Assembly: GCA_031418215.1 (NCBI GenBank)
Contig: JANOXC010000103.1
Location: 62,001 to 126,000 of the forward strand
Reading direction: 5' to 3'
DNA from: JANOXC01 sp031418215
Lineage (GTDB): Bacteria; Bacteroidota; Bacteroidia; AKYH767-A; OLB10
DNA: 64,000 bases
Shown: positions 9,304-18,947 of the stretch, in pieces
Layout: each line of letters opens with the position of its first letter
Position numbering within the stretch: the stretch's first letter is position 1
Translations under genes and position numbers: made by a program
The notes under the pieces: model-generated
The model's input: only the letters and a program-made list of their open reading frames with translations
Database searches by the model: none
What the model was told of the DNA's origin: nothing

Positions 9304-11496
9304 TTAATTCCCCAACTCACTCATAAACTTTATGCGCATGAGTCGAATATCATCTTCACTGTAATCATCTTCTCCAAGTTCAGCAAGGGCGTCCTCCACT
9401 GAGTCGGTTTCAGCAGTGCGGAAATAATCATAAACTTCATCCTGTCTGTCTTCATCAATCACTTCATTGATGTAATAATTAATATCAATTTTTGTACCTG
9501 ACGAAACGATGGTTTCAATTTCACCCAGCAAATCACGCAGCGGCATTCCTTTGGCACGCGCCATATCGTTCAATGAAATTTTACGGTCGATATTCTGAAT
9601 GATGTAAACCTTTAATACACTTTTGTTGGCAACACTTTTAATGATGAGATCCATTGGGCGTTCAATCTCATTTTCCTCCACATAATGCTGAATCATTTCA
9701 ATAAAAGGCTTTCCATACTTTGAAGCCTTACCACCTCCCACACCTGTGATGTTTTTCATTTCCTCCATGGTGATGGGATAATTCGTCGCCATCTCTTCTA
9801 ATGAAGGATCTTGGAAAATTACGAAAGGAGGAAGATTTAATCGCTTAGCCTCATTCTTCCGCATATCTTTCAGCATGGCAAACAATTCTTCATCTGCAGC
9901 ACCGCCACCACCTACTCCGGAGAAATCATCATCTTCATCAGTCTCCGTATTTTCAAAATTGGCATCCAGCGCAATTTTAAATGTCGTTGGATTTTTCAAA
10001 TATGCTTTAGCCTTGTCGCTAAACTTCAACAATCCGTAATTATCAATATCCTTAGTAAGCAGCCCGGCTAATAATGCCTGACGGATTAATGCAGTCCAGA
10101 ATCGCTCATTCTGATCAATGCCTTCACCGAATATTTCCAGCTTATCATGTTTATAGGTCTTCACAGCTTGGTCTGTTTTACCTACCAATACATTGACCAC
10201 ATGCTCTGACTGGTGTTTTTCTTTCACTGCCAACACTGCTTCCAGCATCAACTTTAATTCTTCTTGCGCTTCCACCATTTGTTTTGGATGAATACAGTTA
10301 TCACAACTTTGGCAGTTATCCTGATCGTAATGCTCTCCAAAATAATGTAACAGTACTCTCCTCCGGCAAACGGAAGTTTCTGCATACCCAACTGTATCCA
10401 ATAACAATTGCTTCCCAATTTCCTGCTCAGCAACCGGTTTGCCTTTCATGAATTTCTCCAATTTCTCAATGTCCTTGTAACTATAAAAACAAACACATTT
10501 TCCTTCACGTCCATCTCTGCCAGCCCTTCCTGTCTCTTGGTAATATCCTTCAAGGCTTTTTGGAATATCGTGGTGTATAACAAAACGTACATCGGGCTTA
10601 TCGATACCCATTCCAAAAGCAATTGTGGCCACTATCACATCCACATCTTCCATCAGAAACATATCCTGGTGTTTGGCGCGGGTAGTTGCATCCAGCCCGG
10701 CATGATAGGGTAAAGCTTTTACTCCATTTACTGTTAATGTTTGTGCAACCTCCTCCACTTTCTTCCGGCTCAGGCAATAAATGATTCCTGATTTACCGGA
10801 GTTCTGTTTTACGAACTTGATAATTTCTTTAATAACATTAATCTTCGGACGTATTTCGTAATATAAGTTAGGTCGGTTAAATGATGCTTTGAAAACGGTA
10901 GCATCCATCATGCCCAGGTTCTTTTGAATGTCGGCCTGTACTTTTTCCGTTGCCGTAGCTGTAAGCGCTATGATTGGCACTTCCCCAATCATCTCAATAA
11001 TCGGTCTAAGTCGGCGGTATTCAGGACGGAAATCATGGCCCCACTCGGAGATACAATGTGCTTCATCAATGGCAAAAAATGAAATATTGACTTCCTTGAG
11101 AAATTTAATATTTTCCTCTTTAGTCAAAGACTCAGGTGCTACAAAGAGCAACTTTGTCTTTTCATCCATTATGTCTTTCCTGACCTTGGTTATTTCCAAT
11201 TTGGAGAGCGATGAATTCATGAAGTGTGCCACACCGTCTTCTGTATTAAAACCACGGATGCTATCCACCTGGTTCTTCATCAATGCAATTAATGGAGAAA
11301 TTATAACGGCGGTGCCAGGGCTCATTAAAGCAGGCAACTGATAACACATTGACTTACCACCACCTGTCGGCATAATTACAAAAGTATTTTTGCGCTCCAA
11401 CACATTTTTTATAACGGCTTCTTGGTCGCCTTTAAACGACTCATAACCAAAAAATTTATTCAAAGCATCAATAAGGGTATTCTCGGCAACTAACAT
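9304..11496 (-). CDS. recQ: ATP-dependent DNA helicase RecQ
   Basis: Superfamily 2 3'-5' helicase used in recombination and repair. Motif I MPTGGGKS is at residue 42, the DEAH box AIDEAHCISEWGHDF near 143, and the motif VI region ETGRAGRDG near 320. A zinc site (C-R-R-R ... CQSCDNC, about residues 375-400) and a winged-helix RQC region follow, and an HRDC-like segment lies near residues 540-620 (FVIFQDPSLEEMATNYP). The C-terminal 100 residues form a Glu/Asp-rich tail with a further helical domain. At 730 residues it matches the longer Bacteroidota RecQ form. It is convergent with the DUF255 gene and divergent from kdsD. Confidence 0.97.
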   Translation of the reverse strand: MLVAENTLIDALNKFFGYESFKGDQEAVIKNVLERKNTFVIMPTGGGKSMCYQLPALMSPGTAVIISPLIALMKNQVDSIRGFNTEDGVAHFMNSSLSKLEITKVRKDIMDEKTKLLFVAPESLTKEENIKFLKEVNISFFAIDEAHCISEWGHDFRPEYRRLRPIIEMIGEVPIIALTATATEKVQADIQKNLGMMDATVFKASFNRPNLYYEIRPKINVIKEIIKFVKQNSGKSGIIYCLSRKKVEEVAQTLTVNGVKALPYHAGLDATTRAKHQDMFLMEDVDVIVATIAFGMGIDKPDVRFVIHHDIPKSLEGYYQETGRAGRDGREGKCVCFYSYKDIEKLEKFMKGKPVAEQEIGKQLLLDTVGYAETSVCRRRVLLHYFGEHYDQDNCQSCDNCIHPKQMVEAQEELKLMLEAVLAVKEKHQSEHVVNVLVGKTDQAVKTYKHDKLEIFGEGIDQNERFWTALIRQALLAGLLTKDIDNYGLLKFSDKAKAYLKNPTTFKIALDANFENTETDEDDDFSGVGGGGAADEELFAMLKDMRKNEAKRLNLPPFVIFQDPSLEEMATNYPITMEEMKNITGVGGGKASKYGKPFIEMIQHYVEENEIERPMDLIIKSVANKSVLKVYIIQNIDRKISLNDMARAKGMPLRDLLGEIETIVSSGTKIDINYYINEVIDEDRQDEVYDYFRTAETDSVEDALAELGEDDYSEDDIRLMRIKFMSELGN

Positions 11497-11610
11497 GTTT
11501 TACAGCAGGATTTTTTTAAGGATTGCAAAGATAACAGAATATTAATTGGATGCTAATAATATTTAGCCTCCTTGAAAATTCAATTTATTGCGTATTCATA
11601 ACAATAAAGT

Positions 11611-11651
11611 TATGATTATTATCATAGTAAACATCTAAGCATATATTTTTG
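11611..11651 (+). promoter_or_regulatory. Possible kdsD promoter with palindrome at the -33 position
   Basis: TATTTTTG at 11644-11651 matches the Bacteroidota TAnnTTTG -7 box. The perfect inverted repeat TATGAT-TATT-ATCATA at 11611-11626 lies where a -33 box would be; no TTTG is there. This looks like an operator or an activator-dependent promoter, but the sequence is very AT-rich and chance is possible. Confidence 0.35.
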
Positions 11652-11710
11652 CAACACTTTGTGAATTTATTAAAAAAAACATCATAATTACTTTTTAACC
11701 AAATTTTTTT

Positions 11711-12676
11711 GTGAAAGGAGAGCGCCAGATAGTTGAGATTGCCAAGCGGACACTTGAAATAGAGGCCGATTCGGTAAAAGGGCTAACGAAATTTATCGAT
11801 AAAAATTTTGTAGCTGTTGTCAAGCTTATAGTTGAATCCAAAGGCCGTGTGGTGGTGAGTGGCATAGGTAAAAGCGCCATCATTGCGCAAAAACTCACTG
11901 CAACTTTTAACTCCACAGGCACCCCTTCAGTTTTCATGCATGCTGCCGATGCCATTCATGGCGATTTGGGTACCATTCAAAAAAATGATGTGGTATTATT
12001 AATCAGCAACAGTGGTAATACACCTGAAATCAAGGTGCTGGCTCCTTTGATTAAGAATGGTGGAAATATTTTGGTGGGCATAGTAGGCAATATAGCTAGT
12101 TTCTTATCAGATCAGGCTGATTATGTATTGAATGCCTCAGTAAAAAAAGAAGCCTGCCCTTTGAATCTGGCACCAACCAGCAGCACAACAGCACAGCTTG
12201 CCATGGGCGATGCGCTTGCCGTTTGTCTTTTGGAACACCGTGGATTTACCAAGTCCGACTTCGCCCGCTACCATCCCGGCGGCGCATTGGGCAAACGTCT
12301 ATACCTTAAAGTAGAAGATTTATATGCCCAAAATCCCAAGCCTTCAGTTTCAAAAAACGCCTCCATTAATGATGTGATACTTGAGATTTCATCTAAGCGT
12401 CTGGGTGTGACAGCCGTTCTGAATAAAAAAACACTGGAAGGAATTATCACTGATGGTGACTTGCGCAGGATGATGCAGCAGCATAAAACTTTTGTGAAGC
12501 TTACTGCAAAAGATATTATGACAACTAAACCTAAAACAGTAAGCCGCGACTCCATGGCTGTTGAAGCTTTACAGTTAATGAAAGCCAGCAATATCACACA
12601 GTTGGTTGTACTTGATAATAAAACATTCCTTGGGTTTATTCATTTACATGATTTATTGAAAGAGGGAATAATTTAA
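11711..12676 (+). CDS. kdsD: Arabinose-5-phosphate isomerase (KpsF/GutQ/KdsD family)
   Basis: Interconverts ribulose-5-phosphate and arabinose-5-phosphate, the first committed step towards Kdo for lipopolysaccharide. Residues 30-190 are a SIS sugar-isomerase domain (VVSGIGKSAIIAQKL, SNSGNTPEI, and the family signature LAPTSSTTAQLAMGDALA). Two CBS domains follow from about residue 205 to 320. Length 321 is standard. The start is GTG at 11711, since no in-frame ATG lies near; homologues begin at this point. It opens a rightward envelope cluster that ends with lptB, which exports the finished LPS, a sensible functional pairing. Confidence 0.95.
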   Translation: MKGERQIVEIAKRTLEIEADSVKGLTKFIDKNFVAVVKLIVESKGRVVVSGIGKSAIIAQKLTATFNSTGTPSVFMHAADAIHGDLGTIQKNDVVLLISNSGNTPEIKVLAPLIKNGGNILVGIVGNIASFLSDQADYVLNASVKKEACPLNLAPTSSTTAQLAMGDALAVCLLEHRGFTKSDFARYHPGGALGKRLYLKVEDLYAQNPKPSVSKNASINDVILEISSKRLGVTAVLNKKTLEGIITDGDLRRMMQQHKTFVKLTAKDIMTTKPKTVSRDSMAVEALQLMKASNITQLVVLDNKTFLGFIHLHDLLKEGII

Positions 12677-12677
12677 C

Positions 12678-12810
12678 ATCAACGAATTACGATTTCATCA
12701 ACTAATTACGAATAAAATACGAATTTACGAATAGGTATATTTTTAACCGGCAATCACACTCCCCACTAAACACAATTAGTAAAATTAGTAACTATTCGTA
12801 ATTCGTTGAT
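12678..12810. repeat. Intergenic palindrome built on ATCAACGAATTACGA
   Basis: The 15-base arm ATCAACGAATTACGA (12678-12692) recurs exactly inverted at 12796-12810, and the interior carries more CGAAT/TTACGAAT copies. It fills nearly the whole gap between kdsD and tatC. It resembles the CGAATTACGAA-type intergenic repeats seen in many Bacteroidota genomes and could form a long imperfect stem in RNA. Confidence 0.75.
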
Positions 12811-12825
12811 CCCATTATATATATT

Positions 12826-13644
12826 ATGAAAAACAGACTATCCAATGAAATGACCTTCCTGCAGCACCTGGAAGCTTTACGTTGGCATATTGTCCGGTCA
12901 GTTATTGCAATTCTTACCTTTGCAACAATTGCTTTTTTAAACAAGGAATTTATTTTTGACGACATCATACTGGCACCTAAGAATTCCAGCTTTTTAACGT
13001 ACAGAATATTGTGCTCACTGTCTCAGAAATACAATCTCGACATGTGCTTTGATCAGATTAACTTCAAGATCATTAGTACCGATCTGTCGGGGCAATTTAC
13101 CATGCACATGTGGGTGGCATTTGTAGTTGGATTCATTATTGCCTTTCCTTATTTCATTTGGGAGATTTGGCGTTTTATTAAACCTGCATTAAGTGCAAAA
13201 GAACAGAAATACTCCAGAGGAATTGTCTTTGCGGTTTCCTTTTTGTTTCTGGTGGGGCTATCATTCGGCTATTACATCATAGCGCCTATGTCAATTAATT
13301 TTCTTGGGAATTATCAGGTTAGCAGTGAAGTCCAAAACCAAATCACACTCGATTCTTACATCAGTACCGTTACAATTTTATCACTTTCGTCAGGTTTGGT
13401 TTTTGAATTACCAATGATAGTTTACTTTCTTTCAAAACTCGGTGTGATCACACCTGAGTTCATGCGTAAATATCGAAAACATGCGATGATTGTCAATTTA
13501 ATTATTGCAGCATTTATCACTCCATCGCCTGACGTAACAAGTATGATGTTGGTTGCAATTCCACTTTTTCTATTATATGAAATAAGTATATATGTATCAA
13601 GGGCGGTGACTTTCAAAAAACGGAAGGCTGAAAAAATAAATTGA
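12826..13644 (+). CDS. tatC: Sec-independent protein translocase subunit TatC
   Basis: Polytopic inner-membrane receptor of the twin-arginine pathway. The N-terminus carries the family motif MTFLQHLEALRWHIVRS (the L-E-L-R signature, residues 5-20), and six hydrophobic segments can be followed. Conserved features include FIWEIWRFIKPAL near residue 108 and the Phe/Glu region SLSSGLVFELPMIV near residue 185. At 272 residues it is normal length. The likely Tat substrate in this window is ActB (30-33 kb), which has an SRRDFLKF leader. No tatA is seen here. Confidence 0.96.
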   Translation: MKNRLSNEMTFLQHLEALRWHIVRSVIAILTFATIAFLNKEFIFDDIILAPKNSSFLTYRILCSLSQKYNLDMCFDQINFKIISTDLSGQFTMHMWVAFVVGFIIAFPYFIWEIWRFIKPALSAKEQKYSRGIVFAVSFLFLVGLSFGYYIIAPMSINFLGNYQVSSEVQNQITLDSYISTVTILSLSSGLVFELPMIVYFLSKLGVITPEFMRKYRKHAMIVNLIIAAFITPSPDVTSMMLVAIPLFLLYEISIYVSRAVTFKKRKAEKIN

Positions 13645-13710
13645 AGATGGAGAAATGTAAATCAAAAAACCTTAACCAATAAACTTTAAAACAAAAACCT
13701 TAAACTTTCA

Positions 13711-14058
13711 ATGGGCAAACTGGCTGAAGAATTTAATTCCTATCGTTCCCGCATGAATGCAAAAATTCTTGCACAGGGAAACGTGAACATCAAACGTTTG
13801 TATAATCTGGATACCAATACGTATACTGATGGCGCTTTGTCTTTAAAGTCAAAAGAAATGATGGGTTTAGTGGCTTCCATGGTTTTACGATGTGATGACT
13901 GTATCCGATATCATCTCGAAAAATGTCATTCTGCCGGCTTAACAACAGATGAATTATTTGAGATTTTTATGGTTGCCAACCTGGTCGGCGGCACTATTGT
14001 TATCCCTCATACACGAAGGGCACTTGAGTACTGGGAAGATTTGTTAACTTTGGAGTGA
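13711..14058 (+). CDS. AhpD-like / carboxymuconolactone decarboxylase family protein
   Basis: A 115-residue all-helical protein of the CMD/AhpD superfamily. The peroxidase-type site CDDCIRYHLEKCH is visible at about residues 62-74: two Cys in a CxxC and a downstream His, as in AhpD-like peroxidase partners rather than true muconolactone decarboxylases. A redox or peroxide-related role is therefore the better guess; the substrate is unknown. It follows tatC by 66 bases that carry the low-complexity AAACTTT motif also found before lptB and before the gene at 39890. Confidence 0.85.
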   Translation: MGKLAEEFNSYRSRMNAKILAQGNVNIKRLYNLDTNTYTDGALSLKSKEMMGLVASMVLRCDDCIRYHLEKCHSAGLTTDELFEIFMVANLVGGTIVIPHTRRALEYWEDLLTLE

Positions 14059-14099
14059 ATTCACATCCGAAAAGATATCACAACTACTTCTTATTGTTT

Positions 14100-16613
14100 A
14101 TGACGCTCGTTTTCAGCAAAAAACATTTCCTGTTTTTCTTCTTTTTGTTTTTTGCATACCTGGTGGTTCCTGCACAAATAACCAATATTAGTGGCAAGGT
14201 AACAGATGCTTTAACCAATGAACCCATCCCTTTTGCAACTATTGTTTTAAAAGGATCAACTATTGGCACCAATACGGGGATGGATGGGAACTACAGTTTG
14301 ATCACCACTACACCAACAGATTCTATCATTTGTACGATGTTAGGTTACCGCAATGTAACACTAAGGGTGAAAAAAGGTCAGGTGCAAAAAGCAAATTTTG
14401 CCATGAAGGCCAGTTATTACGATTTAAAAGAAGTGGAAATCAAAGCAGGAGAAAATCCGGCTAATGTAATTTTACGCAACATCATTAAACATAAAGATGA
14501 AAATGATCCCGCAAAATTAGAGACCTACCAGTTTGAAGTTTACAACAAAGTGGAATTTGATGTAACTAATATCACAGAAAAATTCAAATCGAAAAAGTTA
14601 TTAAAACCATTTGCATTTATCTGGGATAACATTGATAGTACAGAAACAAACAGCAAACCATTTCTTCCGTTTTTCATTTCAGAAACCATGTCAGATATTT
14701 ATTTTAAAAATAACCCCAAGGCTAAAAAAGAGGTTATTAAAGGCAGTAAGATTTCAGGACTGGAAAACACTTCCATCACACAATTTTTAGGTGATATGTA
14801 TCAACGCGTTGATATCTATCAGAATTACATTGACCTTTTCAACAAAGCTTTTGTCAGCCCCATTTCAGATCTTGGGCTTTTGTATTATAAATACTATTTA
14901 ATTGACAGCACTTTTATTAACGACCAATGGTGTTATAAATTAAAGTTTAAACCGCGCCGTGTTCAGGAATTAACCTTTACCGGTGACTTTTGGGTCCATG
15001 ATACTACCTGGGCTGTTAAAAAAATTAATATGCGTATTGCCGAAGATGCCAACATTAACTGGATTGATGATATGGCAATTGTGCAGGAATATACAAGAGT
15101 TGACAACAAGCAATGGATGTTATCGAAAGACATGCTTGTTATTGATTTTGCGGCCCGGGAAGAGGGCATGGGATTTATTGGGCGTAAAACAACATCTTAT
15201 AAAAAATTTCTTTTTAATCAGCCCATCAATGATGAGATCTTTAATGGTACGGAAAACATTGTAGTTGTTGATGAAGCGCTCTCCCGAACAAACGACTTTT
15301 GGGATAAAGAAAGACATGACAGCTTAAACGAACGTGAACAGAAAATTTATCACCTGGTTGACACCATTAAAACCTTACCTGCTTTTAAAACTTATGTCGA
15401 CATCATTACGCTTTTCTTTACCGGTTATTATACAACAGGATACTTTGATCTTGGGCCCTATTACACCTTTTTTAGCTTTAATAATATCGAAGGTGCCAGA
15501 TTTCGTATCAGCGCACGAACGAGCAACAAATTCAGTACCAGACTTGAATTAAACGGAGGGTTGGCATACGGAACAAAAGATATGAATTTCAAATATGCAT
15601 ATGGCTTCCGATATATGCTTTCAAAAAAACCAAGGCAATTTATTGGGTTCAGTTATCGGGATGATGTGCAACAATTAGGACAAAGTGATAATGCTTTCCA
15701 GGATGACAATATATTAACAAGTATATTCAGAACTTCTCCCGCCAACAAATTAACACATACTAAGGTCACTAAATCCTGGTATGAAAGGGAATGGATACCA
15801 GGCTTTTCAAACAAGATCATGTTGATGCACGGTGTTATTTCTCCACTTGGCTCACTCGATTATTCTTATTACACCAATCCTGAACATACTGAAGTAGAAG
15901 AAAATATCAGAGCCACGGAGTTGTCCATCAATACAAGGTTTTTATATAGAGAGAAATTTATCAATGGTAAAATGGACCGTGTAAGCATTGGAAGCGCCTA
16001 CCCAACGTTGCAAGTAAATGTTGGCCTTGGTATAAAAGATTTCATGCAAGGGAATTTCGAGTATCAGAAACTGATGGTCAAAATCGATGACCAGATAAAA
16101 ATTAAACCATTTGGCTACACCTATTACGTTTTACAATTCGGTAAAATTTGGAAAACAGTTCCCTACCCTTTGCTTGAAAATCATCCTGGAAATGAAAGTT
16201 ACTTTTATGATTTTGCAGCGTATAATATGATGCAGTATTACGAATTTGTCAGCGACTTTTATGTAAGCATGTATGCAACACATCACTTTGATGGATTTTT
16301 TCTTGACAAAATACCATTGATGCGGAAATTAAAATGGCGTGAGCTTGCAGGGATTAAAGCTGTAAGTGGTAGTCTTAGTGAAGCAAACAGGGACATCCTA
16401 ACCAATCCAAATGCATTTTCTTCGCTTACTAAACCTTACATTGAAACGAATCTTGGCGTAGAAAACATTTTTAAAATAATACGTGTGGACTTTATTTGGA
16501 GACTATCCTATATTGATAAAGATTATATCAATTTATACAAAATAAGAAATGGTCCTGACGCCATAACTCCCAGTCAATTTGGAATCCGCGCAAGTCTTCA
16601 ATTGGTATTCTGA
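14100..16613 (+). CDS. DUF5686 outer-membrane protein with carboxypeptidase-like regulatory domain
   Basis: Starting at ATG 14100 the protein opens with a clear signal peptide (FFFFLFFAYLVVPAQ, cut after Ala-Gln); an earlier GTG at 14055 overlaps the preceding stop and is less likely. Residues 25-105 form a CarboxypepD_reg-like beta-sandwich (ISGKVTDALTNEPIPFATIVLKG), which is common at the periplasmic entrance of Bacteroidota outer-membrane proteins. The remaining 700 residues match the DUF5686 layout: an alpha/beta middle region with YYKYYLIDSTFI, then amphipathic strands ending in Phe (ASLQLVF), as in a beta-barrel. A role in the outer membrane is inferred; the family has no proven function that I know of. 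Confidence 0.88.
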   Translation: MTLVFSKKHFLFFFFLFFAYLVVPAQITNISGKVTDALTNEPIPFATIVLKGSTIGTNTGMDGNYSLITTTPTDSIICTMLGYRNVTLRVKKGQVQKANFAMKASYYDLKEVEIKAGENPANVILRNIIKHKDENDPAKLETYQFEVYNKVEFDVTNITEKFKSKKLLKPFAFIWDNIDSTETNSKPFLPFFISETMSDIYFKNNPKAKKEVIKGSKISGLENTSITQFLGDMYQRVDIYQNYIDLFNKAFVSPISDLGLLYYKYYLIDSTFINDQWCYKLKFKPRRVQELTFTGDFWVHDTTWAVKKINMRIAEDANINWIDDMAIVQEYTRVDNKQWMLSKDMLVIDFAAREEGMGFIGRKTTSYKKFLFNQPINDEIFNGTENIVVVDEALSRTNDFWDKERHDSLNEREQKIYHLVDTIKTLPAFKTYVDIITLFFTGYYTTGYFDLGPYYTFFSFNNIEGARFRISARTSNKFSTRLELNGGLAYGTKDMNFKYAYGFRYMLSKKPRQFIGFSYRDDVQQLGQSDNAFQDDNILTSIFRTSPANKLTHTKVTKSWYEREWIPGFSNKIMLMHGVISPLGSLDYSYYTNPEHTEVEENIRATELSINTRFLYREKFINGKMDRVSIGSAYPTLQVNVGLGIKDFMQGNFEYQKLMVKIDDQIKIKPFGYTYYVLQFGKIWKTVPYPLLENHPGNESYFYDFAAYNMMQYYEFVSDFYVSMYATHHFDGFFLDKIPLMRKLKWRELAGIKAVSGSLSEANRDILTNPNAFSSLTKPYIETNLGVENIFKIIRVDFIWRLSYIDKDYINLYKIRNGPDAITPSQFGIRASLQLVF

Positions 16614-16834
16614 TAAACTTTACTTTTGCTGACAGTTGAGATTTTCAATCAGGAAAATAAAACCTTAGGAATAGTAATAAAAAACAGCATGCAGTGACAT
16701 TAACCTTTTACAATTGGCAATTAGCAAACAACTTATTTAACAATTTCAAACTTTTTCAACGGCGAAGCCCTCACCGCAGGTAAACAATTGTAACTAGCTT
16801 AAACAAAAAACTTTAAACTTTAAACCAAAAACCC

Positions 16835-17560
16835 TTGTTCCTTCGCTCCGATAATTTAGTTAAAAGATATAAAGGCCGCACCGTTGTAGATAATGTCTCA
16901 ATTCGGGTACAGCAGGGAGAAATTGTTGGTTTATTGGGTCCAAACGGAGCAGGTAAAACAACTACTTTTTATATGACGGTTGGTTTGATCAAACCGAATG
17001 AAGGCCGGATTTATATTGATGATAAAGAAATAACGAGTGAGCCAATGTATAAACGTGCGCAGCGTGGTATTGGTTATCTGGCACAGGAAGCATCCGTTTT
17101 TCGAAAGTTGACCGTTGAAGATAATATTAAAGCGGTGCTTGAAATGACTGGCCTTGATGCGAAGATACAACGTGACAAGGTTGAGAGTTTATTGGAAGAA
17201 TTTGGTTTGCAAAAAATTCGCAAAAGTCGTGGCGATTTACTTTCCGGCGGCGAACGCAGAAGAACTGAGATTGCGCGTGCCCTCGCCGTTGACCCAAAGT
17301 TTATGTTATTAGATGAACCATTTGCAGGCGTTGACCCTATTGCCGTAGAAGACATCCAATCAATCATTGCACGATTAAAAGAAAAAAATATCGGCATCCT
17401 GATTACTGATCACAATGTTCATGAAACACTTAGTATCACTGACCGTGCTTACCTTTTATTTGAAGGAAAAATTCTAAAAGAAGGTACTGCTGTTGAACTG
17501 GCAAACGACGAACAGGTAAGACGTGTTTATCTGGGGCAAAATTTTGAATTGCGTAAATAA
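16835..17560 (+). CDS. lptB: LPS export ABC transporter ATP-binding protein LptB
   Basis: Cytoplasmic ATPase that drives lipopolysaccharide extraction from the inner membrane with LptFG/LptC. All ABC motifs are present: Walker A GPNGAGKTT (about residue 35), Q-loop region YLAQEASVFRKLT (an LptB hallmark), signature LSGGERRR, Walker B FMLLDEPFAGVDP and the switch His in TDHNVHE. The start is TTG at 16835, giving 241 residues; the next in-frame ATG would remove Walker A. It ends 12 bases from a convergent gene. Its partners lptC/lptF/lptG are not in the window. Confidence 0.95.
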   Translation: MFLRSDNLVKRYKGRTVVDNVSIRVQQGEIVGLLGPNGAGKTTTFYMTVGLIKPNEGRIYIDDKEITSEPMYKRAQRGIGYLAQEASVFRKLTVEDNIKAVLEMTGLDAKIQRDKVESLLEEFGLQKIRKSRGDLLSGGERRRTEIARALAVDPKFMLLDEPFAGVDPIAVEDIQSIIARLKEKNIGILITDHNVHETLSITDRAYLLFEGKILKEGTAVELANDEQVRRVYLGQNFELRK

Positions 17561-17572
17561 TATTTAAGGGCG

Positions 17573-17914
17573 TTATTTCCCGTAAAATCTCCTGGTAAGC
17601 ACTTTGAGTAATTCCCGTTTTAGCAACAGCTCTGCAACATCTTCCGATTGCTGCTCTATTAGCTGCTGCGGTATATCAATCCTGTAAAAGAGGTTGAACA
17701 AAAGGGTTGCATTGGTGACAGATATTTGACTAACGTATTCAGCGACCATATTTTTAAGTATTACGATATCAGTATATCCTTCTTTAGGAATTTCCAAAAT
17801 CCCACCTGAAAGCACGACATCTTTTTCCAATTGTTTTATTACATCAGCAATAATTTCCAGATCAAAACGATAAGGAATAATATCAACATTTTGTTTATTG
17901 GGCAAATACATCAT
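17573..17914 (-). CDS. Unrecognised small protein, about 113 residues
   Basis: Not recognised. Starting from ATG at 17914 (a second Met lies one codon later) it encodes a soluble, mostly helical protein with no signal peptide; a longer form starting at 17971 would overlap the divergent neighbour. Visible features are an acidic N-terminal helix (DLEIIADVIKQLEKD), a short beta part (GGILEIPKEGYTDIVILK) and a basic C-terminus (LLKVLTRRFYGK). It is convergent with lptB (12 bases apart) and divergent from the beta-barrel gene 28 bases away, so it either has a very compact promoter or uses the longer start. Confidence 0.55.
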   Translation of the reverse strand: MMYLPNKQNVDIIPYRFDLEIIADVIKQLEKDVVLSGGILEIPKEGYTDIVILKNMVAEYVSQISVTNATLLFNLFYRIDIPQQLIEQQSEDVAELLLKRELLKVLTRRFYGK

Positions 17915-17942
17915 ACAAAAAAACACTTTCTTTGATTTCGTC

Positions 17943-18923
17943 ATGCAAATGAACTTAAAAAAATTCATCACGCTACATTTTTTACTTTCTCTTTTGCAAG
18001 TTTCAATTGTTTCAGCCCAGGTTTGGCCCGGACCACATCCACTGCTTTCATCACATATTAAAATGAATGTAGAAAGTCATATTGCCAGTCAGGTAGATAC
18101 CTTGGAGGATAAATTCGGGTATGAAAAAGCAGAGATTCAATTCGGCTTCCCATTATATAAGGGTAAAGACTGGCTAACATCAAATGGAAACACTCCGTTA
18201 ATTGGGGTCACCCTGCAGGGTGCAGCGGCCATTATTCAACCTGTAGGCGGCTTTTTGAGTTCAGATAAATTATTAAGAGCGCGATTGGGAAGTAATTTTA
18301 TTTACTCCAAAGGCCTTCGAAATTTATACATGGTATCACTGCAAGGGATTCTTGCGCATGAGTTGAATGAGATTTCTTTGAATGGATTATATATGAATGG
18401 CAGTGCATTTTGGCGACACAGACAAAATGATGAGTTTGATTGGACAGTCGGTGTTGCCTATACTTCTGTTTATGCTTATAATAAGCTGCTTCCAATAATC
18501 GGACTCCAGTATCGGCCAACAAAAGAAGACCTGATAAGCATATTATTACCTATCACAATTCAATACACTCATTTTTTCAGTAATGCAACATCAATATCGG
18601 CTACCATTAAACCCAACGGTGGCTTTTACAATGTCCATTATCCTGAAAATGATATTAATGATGCCACCTTTCGGCATAAAAACATGCTCATTGCAGTTAT
18701 CTTAAATCACAAACTTTCCTATCAATTCTCTATTCAACCTGAACTAGGAATACAGACCAATACCAAATTATTTGTTAATGATTTTAGCACTCAATCCGCT
18801 ACATCTGTCTTTGCACGCATTGCTTTTCGCTATAAATTTGGTCGAAGAGTTAATGTGGCTCCTATATTGGATTTTGATCCAGCAGATTTTACTACTGCAG
18901 ATTCCGAAACACCTGAGAAATAA
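17943..18923 (+). CDS. Putative outer-membrane beta-barrel protein (DUF6268-like)
   Basis: Starting at ATG 17943 (or 17949), the protein has a typical signal peptide (FITLHFLLSLLQVSIVSAQ). The rest, about 305 residues, shows alternating aromatic/polar strands such as LYMVSLQGILAHELNEISLNG, WTVGVAYTSVYAYN and ISATIKPNGGFYNVHYP, and ends in a strand pair with ARIAFRYKFGRR before an acidic tail. This fits a small outer-membrane barrel; similarity to the Bacteroidota DUF6268 family is my impression and is not proven. An in-frame start further upstream (17898) would run into the divergent gene and lacks a signal peptide at its front. Confidence 0.65.
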   Translation: MQMNLKKFITLHFLLSLLQVSIVSAQVWPGPHPLLSSHIKMNVESHIASQVDTLEDKFGYEKAEIQFGFPLYKGKDWLTSNGNTPLIGVTLQGAAAIIQPVGGFLSSDKLLRARLGSNFIYSKGLRNLYMVSLQGILAHELNEISLNGLYMNGSAFWRHRQNDEFDWTVGVAYTSVYAYNKLLPIIGLQYRPTKEDLISILLPITIQYTHFFSNATSISATIKPNGGFYNVHYPENDINDATFRHKNMLIAVILNHKLSYQFSIQPELGIQTNTKLFVNDFSTQSATSVFARIAFRYKFGRRVNVAPILDFDPADFTTADSETPEK

Positions 18924-18947
18924 TTTACTTGCCCTAATTCATAAAAC

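Noticed and set aside
14055..14099. GTG at 14055 as the start of the DUF5686 protein
   Set aside because: The extra 15 residues are polar and precede a normal signal peptide that begins at ATG 14100.
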